Source of the DNA: an uncultured Rikenella sp.
Lineage (GTDB): Bacteria; Bacteroidota; Bacteroidia; Bacteroidales; Rikenellaceae
Assembly: GCA_947627885.1 (NCBI GenBank)
Contig: CANQXP010000007.1
Location: 1-64,000, forward strand
Direction: 5' to 3'
Length of the DNA stretch: 64,000 nt
The stretch's first letter is position 1, and each line of letters begins with the position of its first letter. Shown in pieces: positions 9,630 to 17,660 of this stretch. The notes beneath the pieces are model-generated. The model saw nothing but the letters and a program-made list of their open reading frames with translations, ran no database searches and had not been told where the DNA came from. A program made the translations under genes and the position numbers.

Positions 9630-10628
9630 TTACGCTTCAACGATTTTTCGTATCGCAATATCCGTCGCATATCCGCTCGTGGGGTCTACGGTATGCGTAC
9701 TTTGGGTAATGTGCCATTTCCCCGAAAATTTCCCCACGCCGGTCAGTTCGATATTGGCCCCGGCGACCAGCCGGCAATCTCCCGGCAGGGTGATCATTCC
9801 GGTCGTTTTGTCTTTGTTCTTCTCTTTCAAGGCCCCTTTTGCTTTCGCCTGGGCTTGCCCGTCGTTTTCGACCCGCCCGCCGACGATCAACGTATCTTTC
9901 TTGGCCGGATCGCCGGACGGTTTGATCTGCCACTTCTTGACCGTGTTGGATCGTACGTCGCGTGTGGCCACCGTAGCCGCCGCATAGACCTGTGATGTCT
10001 TGTCCTGAAACCGGGCCTTACTCATTTGGGTTTTATCGACCGTCATAACCGCCGGTTTCTTCTCTAATTCGTCGGTCGTCATGAAAACCAGCTGCTGACC
10101 ACGCACCGAGAAAATCAATCCGTATTCCTTGGCCAGTTTCGCCAGGAACGAAATGTCCGTCTCTTTGTCCTGGGTTTTCCGCTCGATCTGAATCTTGGCC
10201 AGCTCTCCCAGATTGCCGGTCAGTTTCAGGTCGTGTTTGTCGGCGAAATACTGGGCGATCTTTTTCAAAGACTGCTTTTCAAACGCTTTGCTGTTCTTGG
10301 TTCGCAGACTCTTGGTGATGGCCGCCCCGATGGCTTTTACGTTGAACGTGTCCGGCGGAAATTCAAACTCGATTTGGTCGATCTCGAACAGACCGCAATC
10401 CACCATGTTCCCCGGCGTTCCCAAGCGAATGGACAGGCTGTCGCCCTGTTGGGGATACCATGCTTTCTGCCACAGGGCCGCCGTGTCCTCGAAAGTCAGC
10501 GAAACATCGTCGCTCTCATCCTCCACCCGGTCCGTGTATGTGATCTTTGCGAGGTAAGGGCTTACATCGCCGGTGATATTCCGCCCGGCGATCGTGATCT
10601 CAACAGCTATTTTACCGATTGTTTCCAA
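9630..10628 (-). CDS. Phage late control/tail protein D (P2 gpD-like)
   Basis: GDSLSIRLGTPGNMVDCGLFEIDQIEFEFPPDTFNVKAIGAAITKSLRTKNSKAFE. Confidence 0.9.
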   Translation of the reverse strand: METIGKIAVEITIAGRNITGDVSPYLAKITYTDRVEDESDDVSLTFEDTAALWQKAWYPQQGDSLSIRLGTPGNMVDCGLFEIDQIEFEFPPDTFNVKAIGAAITKSLRTKNSKAFEKQSLKKIAQYFADKHDLKLTGNLGELAKIQIERKTQDKETDISFLAKLAKEYGLIFSVRGQQLVFMTTDELEKKPAVMTVDKTQMSKARFQDKTSQVYAAATVATRDVRSNTVKKWQIKPSGDPAKKDTLIVGGRVENDGQAQAKAKGALKEKNKDKTTGMITLPGDCRLVAGANIELTGVGKFSGKWHITQSTHTVDPTSGYATDIAIRKIVEA

Positions 10629-10831
10629 GGCGGCAAATTATCATTCGTTTCTATTTCCATATTTTCCACAATGGGAACGACCAACACCGTTCCCATCGGA
10701 AACACGGCATCGAGCGGCACGGCCGGATTGGCATCCGCCAGGACGGCGATCCCGGCCATGCTGCCGTAAAACTTGGCGGCCAGCGTGTCGATACGATCTC
10801 CCTCAACAGTCGTGTAATTGAAACTCGCCAT
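10607..10831 (-). CDS. Tail protein X / LysM-like (P2 gpX)
   Basis: VEGDRIDTLAAKFYGSMAGIAVLADANPAV. Confidence 0.85.
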   Translation of the reverse strand: MASFNYTTVEGDRIDTLAAKFYGSMAGIAVLADANPAVPLDAVFPMGTVLVVPIVENMEIETNDNLPPWKQSVK

Positions 10832-10832
10832 C

Positions 10833-11708
10833 TCAGTTTCCCCCCTCTTTTGTAGCGGAAAATGCCGCCACCGGTGCGACCGAAATCCCGACCTTTTCAG
10901 CCGCCGCGGCCATTCCGTCGATATTCAGCTGCACGACCGACATATCGGCCACGTCATCCAGTTTCGACAGGTTTTCGGCGTATCGGATGGCTTCGTCCAG
11001 CGAGGTTGGCAACTGTTTGGCTCGTTGGATGATCTTCTTGGTGTTCTCGACCTTCGTTTTGGCAGAACTGTACGCCTGCTTCACCTCGTCTGCCAGTCGC
11101 CGAACATCCCGCACCCCGCGTTTCACCTGTGCGGTTCCCTGTTTTATCTTTCTGCCCACCTCTTTCATCTTGGCCACCGCGTTCCGCCCGGCACTCACAT
11201 CCGCGGTAATGCCGTCGGCCGGAGTCTCTACGGGCGCGGCCGGAGGTTGTGCGGCTGGAGGTTGCGTGATGGCCTTTGACGCGGTTGTCGAGTCGTTGTC
11301 GATGACGGCGATTCCTTTCGGTTCCGGCTCATCGCCCCCGGCAGATTCCACCAAATCGACCGAAACGCTGGCGGTTTCCAGCTCCCCGGTCGGCGAATAC
11401 CGCTGCGGGGTTACGTCTACCGTGGTTATGACGTATTTCCCCACCACCGTACCGTCGCCCATGATGAACGGCAGCACTTCGGCCGCTGTCATCGACTTTC
11501 GCAGGGCTTCGATCTCTTCGACCGGGTCGCAGAAATCGATCGAAAGGAGCAACGAAAGGCGGATTTCGGCCAGCTCCTTGCCAGTGAATTGAAGAGCGTC
11601 TTTCCCGTTCACCAGGGCGATGCGGCCATAGCGTACACCGCGGTTATCGGATAACGATCCGGGCGACTTCAGCCCCTCGAACGTATGATTACCCAGCTGT
11701 GCAAACAT
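10833..11708 (-). CDS. Phage tail protein U-like (P2 gpU-type)
   Basis: MFAQLGNHTFEGLKSPGSLSDNRGVRYGRIALVNGKDALQFTG... Confidence 0.75.
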   Translation of the reverse strand: MFAQLGNHTFEGLKSPGSLSDNRGVRYGRIALVNGKDALQFTGKELAEIRLSLLLSIDFCDPVEEIEALRKSMTAAEVLPFIMGDGTVVGKYVITTVDVTPQRYSPTGELETASVSVDLVESAGGDEPEPKGIAVIDNDSTTASKAITQPPAAQPPAAPVETPADGITADVSAGRNAVAKMKEVGRKIKQGTAQVKRGVRDVRRLADEVKQAYSSAKTKVENTKKIIQRAKQLPTSLDEAIRYAENLSKLDDVADMSVVQLNIDGMAAAAEKVGISVAPVAAFSATKEGGN

Positions 11709-11710
11709 AG

Positions 11711-14041
11711 CTATGCGAATGAAAGCCGGGTGCGGTTCGCCGCGGCGCGTTCGACAATCTCCAGGATGTCCCGTTCGTGCTCTTTCAGCAACTTGCGCAA
11801 ATCCGTCTCGACACTCCCCGCGACCCCGGCCGCAACCGTGATCTGCGGCGCATAGGTGATCGATGTTCCGCCGATGGTGTTGGCAATTTGTGATGCCGGG
11901 GTAGTAGCCGCTCGGTTCCCGGCGGCCATTTCCCGGTTCACCTGACCGATTCGGCCCCCGCCGCCCCCCTCGGTCTCGATCGACCGACTGAATCCGCGGT
12001 TGGCGTGTTCGGCCATCCGAGTCGTCGAACGCTCTACCTTTCCTGTTCCGCCGTCAATCCCGACAGTCAGACCGGCCGTAATATTCGCACCGTATTCCGC
12101 GAACAACTTGGAGGGCGAATGAATGCCGAAAAACGATTTGAACCCGTTGGCGATCTTCCGTCCGATGTTTTTGATTCCGTCGATTGCTTTTTGGGCCATC
12201 CCGGTGATCCCATCGATCAGCCCTTGGATAATCTGTCGGCCCCACTGTTTGAAGCGTTGCCAAAGACCGGAAAAGAACTCTGAAATACCACTCCACATGT
12301 CGGAGAGCCACTCCACGGGATTCATCTTGGAGAAAAACCCTTTGATTCCGTCCCATGCACCGACAAATACCCCCTTGACACCGTCCCATAGACCGGAGAA
12401 CCAGGCTTTGATCTTGTCCCAGTGTTTGATGACCAGCCCAACCGGCGTGTAGTTCAAAAACATCTTTTTGATCCACTCCCACACGGACCGGAAGACGTTC
12501 TTGACCCCCTCCCATAGTTTCGAGAACCAGGCTTTGATCTTGTCCCAATGTTTGATGACCAGCCCAGCCGGGGTGTAGTTCAAAAACATCTTCTTGATCC
12601 ATTCCCACACGGACCGGAAGACATTCTTGACCCCCTCCCACAACTTCGAGAACCAAGCTTTGATTTTGTCCCAGTGTTTGATAACCAGTCCGACCGGGGT
12701 GTAATTCAGGAACATGTTTTTGATCCATTCCCATACGGCTGCGAATATCTTTTTGATACCGTCCCACAGCCGTTTGAAAAAGGCCGAAACCTTATCCCAG
12801 TGTTTCACCAGCAGTACGACCGCGGCAATGACGGCCGCAATGGCGGCGATGATCCAAACAATCGGACAAGCGAACAGAGCTGAATTGAACAACCATTGCG
12901 CCGCCGCAGCCAACTTTTGCCAAATCACCATTCCGGCGTATTGCAAGCGGAATAACAACATGCTGTTTTTAGCGGCCAGTATGATTTTCTTTCCCGCAGA
13001 AAACGCGGTCATCAAACCGCTAAATACCTTGCGGAACAATAGCATACTGTTTTTGGCGGCTTGTATGACCTTTTTTCCCGCGGAAAACACGCCCATCAAA
13101 CCACCGAATACTCTCCTTACCTTGCCTATAACAGAAAGGATAGTACCAAAGATGAACGATAAGGCACCCAGACCCAGCAACAGCACGCTGCCCCTCGCTG
13201 CTACCTTGCCAATCGTTGCCGCCAGCTCCGGATTGGCCTTGAGCCAATCGCCCACCTTGCCGATAACGCCACTAACCCTGTCTCTCATCTCAGAGAGTAC
13301 AGGAATTAGCGACGCCCCCAGCTGTAACATGACCCCTTTGGTCTGTAATTTTACAGTGTCCAACGATTTTCCGAACTTATCGGCGGCAGCAAGCGTTTCG
13401 TCCGACAACACGTTTCCGACCTCTTCAGCCGTTTTGTATAATCCTTGCAAACCATCCCGGCCCTCGTTCAGCAGGGGCAACAATTCCGCACCGGATGTGC
13501 CGAAAAAGGCGCAAGCGGCCGCGGTTTTGGTTGCACCATTCTCGACATGAGAGAGCAATTCGGCCACATCTTCAAACACTGCTTCAGGTGCGCGCATTTT
13601 TCCACCCGCATCTTTAATGCGAATCCCCAAGTCATTGAATATTTGTCCGGCTGTTTTCGACCCAGCGGCAGCATCGGTCAGCAGTTTGTCAAACTTGACC
13701 ATCAATCCCATCAACTTCTCTTGTTCGATTCCCGACATTTTAGCAGCATAAGCCATTTTCTGCCAGGCTTCAGTCCCAATCCCCGTTGAATCGGACGCAT
13801 CCTTGACCGATCCGGCATAGTCGCTGACCGACTTTCCTGCACTGAATACTGCCGCACCGACCGAGGCACCGGTCCCCATCATCATAGCCCCGCCTTTTAT
13901 CATGCCGCGCCCCACCTTGGCCGCATTGCGCTCGAAAGCCGACAACTTGTCCGTGGATTTCTTGACGGCCGCGTCGATAACGCGGCTCATCTTGTCCGTT
14001 GCGGACAAGATGAACGCCATCTTGAGTGCATTATTGGCCAT
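11711..14041 (-). CDS. Tail tape measure protein with internal 42-aa tandem repeats
   Basis: 776 aa, hydrophobic central region, repeated KHWDKIKAWFSKLWEGVKNVFRSVWEWIKKMFLNYTP. Confidence 0.92.
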   Translation of the reverse strand: MANNALKMAFILSATDKMSRVIDAAVKKSTDKLSAFERNAAKVGRGMIKGGAMMMGTGASVGAAVFSAGKSVSDYAGSVKDASDSTGIGTEAWQKMAYAAKMSGIEQEKLMGLMVKFDKLLTDAAAGSKTAGQIFNDLGIRIKDAGGKMRAPEAVFEDVAELLSHVENGATKTAAACAFFGTSGAELLPLLNEGRDGLQGLYKTAEEVGNVLSDETLAAADKFGKSLDTVKLQTKGVMLQLGASLIPVLSEMRDRVSGVIGKVGDWLKANPELAATIGKVAARGSVLLLGLGALSFIFGTILSVIGKVRRVFGGLMGVFSAGKKVIQAAKNSMLLFRKVFSGLMTAFSAGKKIILAAKNSMLLFRLQYAGMVIWQKLAAAAQWLFNSALFACPIVWIIAAIAAVIAAVVLLVKHWDKVSAFFKRLWDGIKKIFAAVWEWIKNMFLNYTPVGLVIKHWDKIKAWFSKLWEGVKNVFRSVWEWIKKMFLNYTPAGLVIKHWDKIKAWFSKLWEGVKNVFRSVWEWIKKMFLNYTPVGLVIKHWDKIKAWFSGLWDGVKGVFVGAWDGIKGFFSKMNPVEWLSDMWSGISEFFSGLWQRFKQWGRQIIQGLIDGITGMAQKAIDGIKNIGRKIANGFKSFFGIHSPSKLFAEYGANITAGLTVGIDGGTGKVERSTTRMAEHANRGFSRSIETEGGGGGRIGQVNREMAAGNRAATTPASQIANTIGGTSITYAPQITVAAGVAGSVETDLRKLLKEHERDILEIVERAAANRTRLSFA
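12406..12785 (-). repeat. ~126-bp tandem repeats inside tape measure gene
   Basis: Three near-identical copies (TTTGATCTTGTCCCARTGTTTGATGACCAGCC...) at 126-bp spacing. Confidence 0.8.
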
Positions 14042-14050
14042 ATCCGGTTA

Positions 14051-14226
14051 CTACTGTTCAATCCCCGCCAGTACCACGCGACGGGGGTTCTCGTTCTCTT
14101 GTCTGTATAACTCTATCGCTTCATCGAGATAGTCGAAAAAATCGTCCGTATCCAGATTCAGGATGTCGTTAAGCCCGCTTCCGGTGAAGTGCGCCAGGAA
14201 CACGACGTCGGCGCGGGCTATTCCCC
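14051..14226 (-). CDS. Tail assembly chaperone E' extension, -1 frame relative to E
   Basis: Open -1 frame IARADVVFLAHFTGSGLNDILNLDTDDFFDYLDEAIELYRQENENPRRVVLAGIEQ* entered from A_AAA_AAC at 14227-14233. Confidence 0.75.
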
Positions 14227-14502
14227 GTTTTTTTCATCGACGTCGTTCGCGAATTTGAGGATCGTTTCCACTTCGTCGTCCGTGAAGCTGTCCAGCAGAT
14301 CGTCATAGACGACCGTCGCGCCGTTCACCAGAATCTTGGCCGCCGTGATATGAATACCCCGTTCCATATCCGACAGCTTTTTGTCGTTGGCGATCGCCAT
14401 CATTCTACGGGCTGTGATCCCGATGACGTCGATTCGGGTGCCGTCGGGCAACTCCATCGATTTCCGTACCGACAAATCCGGTTTTCTGCTCAGTGCTTCC
14501 AT
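14218..14502 (-). CDS. Tail assembly chaperone E (P2 gpE-like)
   Basis: Position between tail tube and tape measure; 94 aa. Confidence 0.82.
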   Translation of the reverse strand: MEALSRKPDLSVRKSMELPDGTRIDVIGITARRMMAIANDKKLSDMERGIHITAAKILVNGATVVYDDLLDSFTDDEVETILKFANDVDEKNGE

Positions 14503-14505
14503 GTC

Positions 14506-15018
14506 TTAAATTCCCAAGTTTTGACGGCGTTCGGCAAGTAAGTCTTCACCGTCCACCTTGTAAATATTGTTCAGCACGTCCAGCTCGACGATGGTTTCGC
14601 CATCGACCTCCTCTTTGTAGTAGAGGATGGAAAACGTGCTTTCGACCTCGGTATCCTCCCCTTTCTTGTAGCCGCCGCCCGGATGTTGCTTCGGATACCC
14701 CTTCATGTAGATGACAATAGGCGTTTCGGCCGTGATGCCGCCCGTGTCGTACTGGGCCTTGCTGGACCGAACCATAATGTCCACCGGTTTCAGGAAATTG
14801 GCACACGCCTTTTTCGCTTCGTTGTCCGGGTAGGTCCATTTGATCGAGGCCTCCATCTTGTCGAACCCGTTGAAAAACTCGGCCGATCCGACCATCCCCA
14901 ACGCTTTGTACTCGGCCAGCACGGCGGCAATATTGGGGCACGTGATTTCCGACGCCAGGCCGTGTTTGCTGGCGTTGTTCAGATAGACATTCGCGTCGAA
15001 TACTTTATTGACTTTCAT
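14506..15018 (-). CDS. Major tail tube protein (P2 FII-like)
   Basis: Phage_tube translation; precedes gpE. Confidence 0.88.
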   Translation of the reverse strand: MKVNKVFDANVYLNNASKHGLASEITCPNIAAVLAEYKALGMVGSAEFFNGFDKMEASIKWTYPDNEAKKACANFLKPVDIMVRSSKAQYDTGGITAETPIVIYMKGYPKQHPGGGYKKGEDTEVESTFSILYYKEEVDGETIVELDVLNNIYKVDGEDLLAERRQNLGI

Positions 15019-15019
15019 G

Positions 15020-16222
15020 TTATGCAATGGTTGAAAGGTTTGACAGGTCGATTTTGTACCGGAAAGTCAGCTGCTGCATCGGCAGGGCTGGCGTGAACTC
15101 GATGTCGAACGTCAAGTGTCCCAATGCCAATTCGCTGGCCGGATTGCTTTCGGCCCGATAGTAACATTGCCCGGCAACGATTTTACCTTGCGCCACCAGT
15201 CCGTTCAGATATTGATTGACCGTGTTCCGGATCGCATCGACGTTCGCCTGAATGAACGGCTTGTCAATGTACGGGATACACGCCTGTTCGATCGCGCGTT
15301 TCATGATGGCCCGCGTGCGACGTACGCACTCGAAAGCCTCCGTGTCGGTTTTCCCCGGATAACCGGCCGTGTAGTTCCCCCATTCGACAATGCCGTTCCC
15401 GAACAGATTGACGGCAGTGGTGATCCCGGCGGCATTGAGCAGGTTGGCTTCGCACGTCGTGTCGCCCAGGGCGAACGTCAGTGCCACATCCGTCCCCTCG
15501 ACCCCTGCGATCTGGTGGTTCGAGGACGAAACATGCCAGCCCTCCTCCAAGTCCACCTTAGCCCGCAGACCGGCCGCATAGGCCGACATCGGCACGTTCA
15601 GATACTTGGCTGCCGGTTCTTCGGCGTCGGGATTATAGCTCGGATTGGCCACGAGAAAGTGCGGAAAGAGCAGCTTGGCCCCCTCGCCAAGACGGGCAAA
15701 TTCGCCGCTGGTGGCGCGGGATTCGAGGGCTTTGGAGAAGGTATAACCATCCGGCGTATCGATGTAGGCAACCGCTTCGGTTTTGTCCGCAATCGCGACC
15801 AGTTCCGAGGCCACCGCGCTAAGAGCCGAATACCGCGGCACGATGTAGATCATCGGCTCGAACCCGAATTTGGAAAAGGCTGTTTCAAACAGTTTCAACC
15901 CGGTGCGGTTGCCGACCTCATCCACCGTGCCGATCACATCGGCCGGGGCGATCTCTTCGGTGGCGGATTTCACTTTCACCACCAGCACCAAGGCACTGCC
16001 TTTGGAACTGTCCTGTTTGCGGATCGCGGCCAAGGCTTCCGGAATGGTGCCGGCGGTACCGAATTGTGCATCGTCCTTTTCGGAGGTACACAAAATCAGT
16101 TCGTTCGTCGTGCCTTTATCCGCAGTTCCGACCAGCCCGATTACAGCCGTAACCACATCGTTGACCGGTGTATAGTCGGCGGCAAGGTTTACATGTTCGA
16201 TACCATGCAGAAAACTACTCAT
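15020..16222 (-). CDS. Tail sheath protein (P2 FI-like)
   Basis: MSSFLHGIEHVNLA...; AYIDTPDGYTFSKALESR; RTRAIMKRAIEQACIPYIDKPFIQANVDAIRNTVNQYL. Confidence 0.92.
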   Translation of the reverse strand: MSSFLHGIEHVNLAADYTPVNDVVTAVIGLVGTADKGTTNELILCTSEKDDAQFGTAGTIPEALAAIRKQDSSKGSALVLVVKVKSATEEIAPADVIGTVDEVGNRTGLKLFETAFSKFGFEPMIYIVPRYSALSAVASELVAIADKTEAVAYIDTPDGYTFSKALESRATSGEFARLGEGAKLLFPHFLVANPSYNPDAEEPAAKYLNVPMSAYAAGLRAKVDLEEGWHVSSSNHQIAGVEGTDVALTFALGDTTCEANLLNAAGITTAVNLFGNGIVEWGNYTAGYPGKTDTEAFECVRRTRAIMKRAIEQACIPYIDKPFIQANVDAIRNTVNQYLNGLVAQGKIVAGQCYYRAESNPASELALGHLTFDIEFTPALPMQQLTFRYKIDLSNLSTIA

Positions 16223-16244
16223 GTCGTGAATTTTTATGCGGTTG

Positions 16245-16436
16245 TTATTTCTTTGATTTGTGCGACCTGGCGGCTTCAACCTCTCGGATTTGTTTGCGGG
16301 CCAACATGGCCCGCACGGCGACATGTTCTTCCGGCAACTCGACGACGTCGCCCCGTTTCAGCGTGTAATCCCGGGTGCCGTTTTCGCCGTGGAGGCCGAA
16401 TACCAAGACCGGCGCAAGTACTTCGTATGATCTCAT
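16245..16436 (-). CDS. Small phage protein (DUF2635-like)
   Basis: 63 aa, MRSYEVLAPVLVFGLHGENGTRDYTLKRGDVVELPEE. Confidence 0.6.
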   Translation of the reverse strand: MRSYEVLAPVLVFGLHGENGTRDYTLKRGDVVELPEEHVAVRAMLARKQIREVEAARSHKSKK

Positions 16437-16903
16437 GGTTCGTTGGTTTGAATCGTTATTCGTTTGATCCGTCCGACCGCTTCCGTCTCGTCCGAGTCGG
16501 CTTCGACCCGATAGGTGTCGAACGAAAAGGTCAGGGCATATTGCCAGTTGTTCTGTATTCCGGCCACGTACCCGAACTGACTGAATGCGATCGGCGTAAC
16601 GGCATCCGGCAACTTGCGTCCCAACAGCCGTTCGCTTATCTTGCCGTACAGGTCGAATATGCCCAGTCGTCCCCGACGAGCTTTCGCCCGGATGAAGATT
16701 TCGCATTGCAGGGTTTCCCGCTGGGCGGTCATCCCCATGTTTTCGGGTTCGCCGAAATTGCTGCCGTTGATAATGACATACAACTGCGGTCGGGCCGTCG
16801 CACGCATCTCGACCAATGCCGCCTCGTGCGGCAGGACCGAAACCGAAACGCCCGGTATGGCCAGCAGGTTGACAATCGCGTCTTCGTATTGTTCGTAAGT
16901 CAT
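16433..16903 (-). CDS. Phage Gp37-like/DUF1834 protein
   Basis: Sequence and location upstream of tail sheath as in Mu-like phages. Confidence 0.65.
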   Translation of the reverse strand: MTYEQYEDAIVNLLAIPGVSVSVLPHEAALVEMRATARPQLYVIINGSNFGEPENMGMTAQRETLQCEIFIRAKARRGRLGIFDLYGKISERLLGRKLPDAVTPIAFSQFGYVAGIQNNWQYALTFSFDTYRVEADSDETEAVGRIKRITIQTNEP

Positions 16904-17256
16904 GATTGCGGTTCGTCTACCGGTTCCAGATGGGCAACAAGCGTATTGCCGTCGAATTTTGTTTCGATGCTTTGCACCGAATATTTTACGCCGCGGATGA
17001 CCAAACACGCCTCTCCGCCGGAATCGACGACCTGTCGCAACCCGTCGAACGTCCCGGTGTAATATTCCGCCGTTGCCGCACTGGGCCGGTATTCGTACCG
17101 TTCGGTGTCGCCGATCTGCACCGGTTCGGTCGGATTTTTGAACAGTACCCGCCCCGGTATCTTTTTAGATTTTGACGCCGGCCAAACAGCGTCCTCACCG
17201 AGAAGGTTGGAAATCTGCGAAAACGTCTGTTCGGCCAGCTTGTCAAAATCACTCAT
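16900..17256 (-). CDS. Phage head-tail joining/minor protein
   Basis: Gene order; overlapping start/stop. Confidence 0.55.
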   Translation of the reverse strand: MSDFDKLAEQTFSQISNLLGEDAVWPASKSKKIPGRVLFKNPTEPVQIGDTERYEYRPSAATAEYYTGTFDGLRQVVDSGGEACLVIRGVKYSVQSIETKFDGNTLVAHLEPVDEPQS

Positions 17257-17257
17257 G

Positions 17258-17590
17258 TCAGATGCTCAGTTTTACCGCAACGGTCGCGGCGCCGGCAGCC
17301 GCGGCGGCCCATACGTAACCGACGAACGTATTGCCGGAGGCGGTTCCGACGATCGTTTTGCCGGTCTCTTCGGCGACATTCACATACGCTTTCTTGCCTT
17401 GCGCCAGCGCGCCGGATCCTTTCGGCAGCTCGTACACGCCCTCGACGGCCAATGCGATCGTATCGCCGGTTTTACCTCCCGTAACAGCCACTCCGGCCAT
17501 GTCGCCGACAACCACGATTTCACCGCTCGCTACGGCCTCTTCCGTCAGGGTATAGTCGATGGTCTTACCCTCTTCGATCAGATTTTTCAT
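17258..17590 (-). CDS. DUF2190-family capsid-associated protein
   Basis: TLTEEAVASGEIVVVGDMAGVAVTGGKTGDTIALAVEGVYELPKG. Confidence 0.85.
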   Translation of the reverse strand: MKNLIEEGKTIDYTLTEEAVASGEIVVVGDMAGVAVTGGKTGDTIALAVEGVYELPKGSGALAQGKKAYVNVAEETGKTIVGTASGNTFVGYVWAAAAAGAATVAVKLSI

Positions 17591-17660
17591 ATTCTTTCGT
17601 TGTTAGGTTGTAAAATGGAGCGGGGGTGTTCCCCGCTCGTTTCGTCCACGATGGTCGGGG

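Noticed and set aside
12406-12785. CRISPR-like repeat array
   Set aside because: Long in-frame coding repeats of the tape measure protein without spacers; no cas genes in the window.
15116-17062. 648-aa plus-strand ORF
   Set aside because: Antisense across several phage tail genes with clear homology on the other strand.
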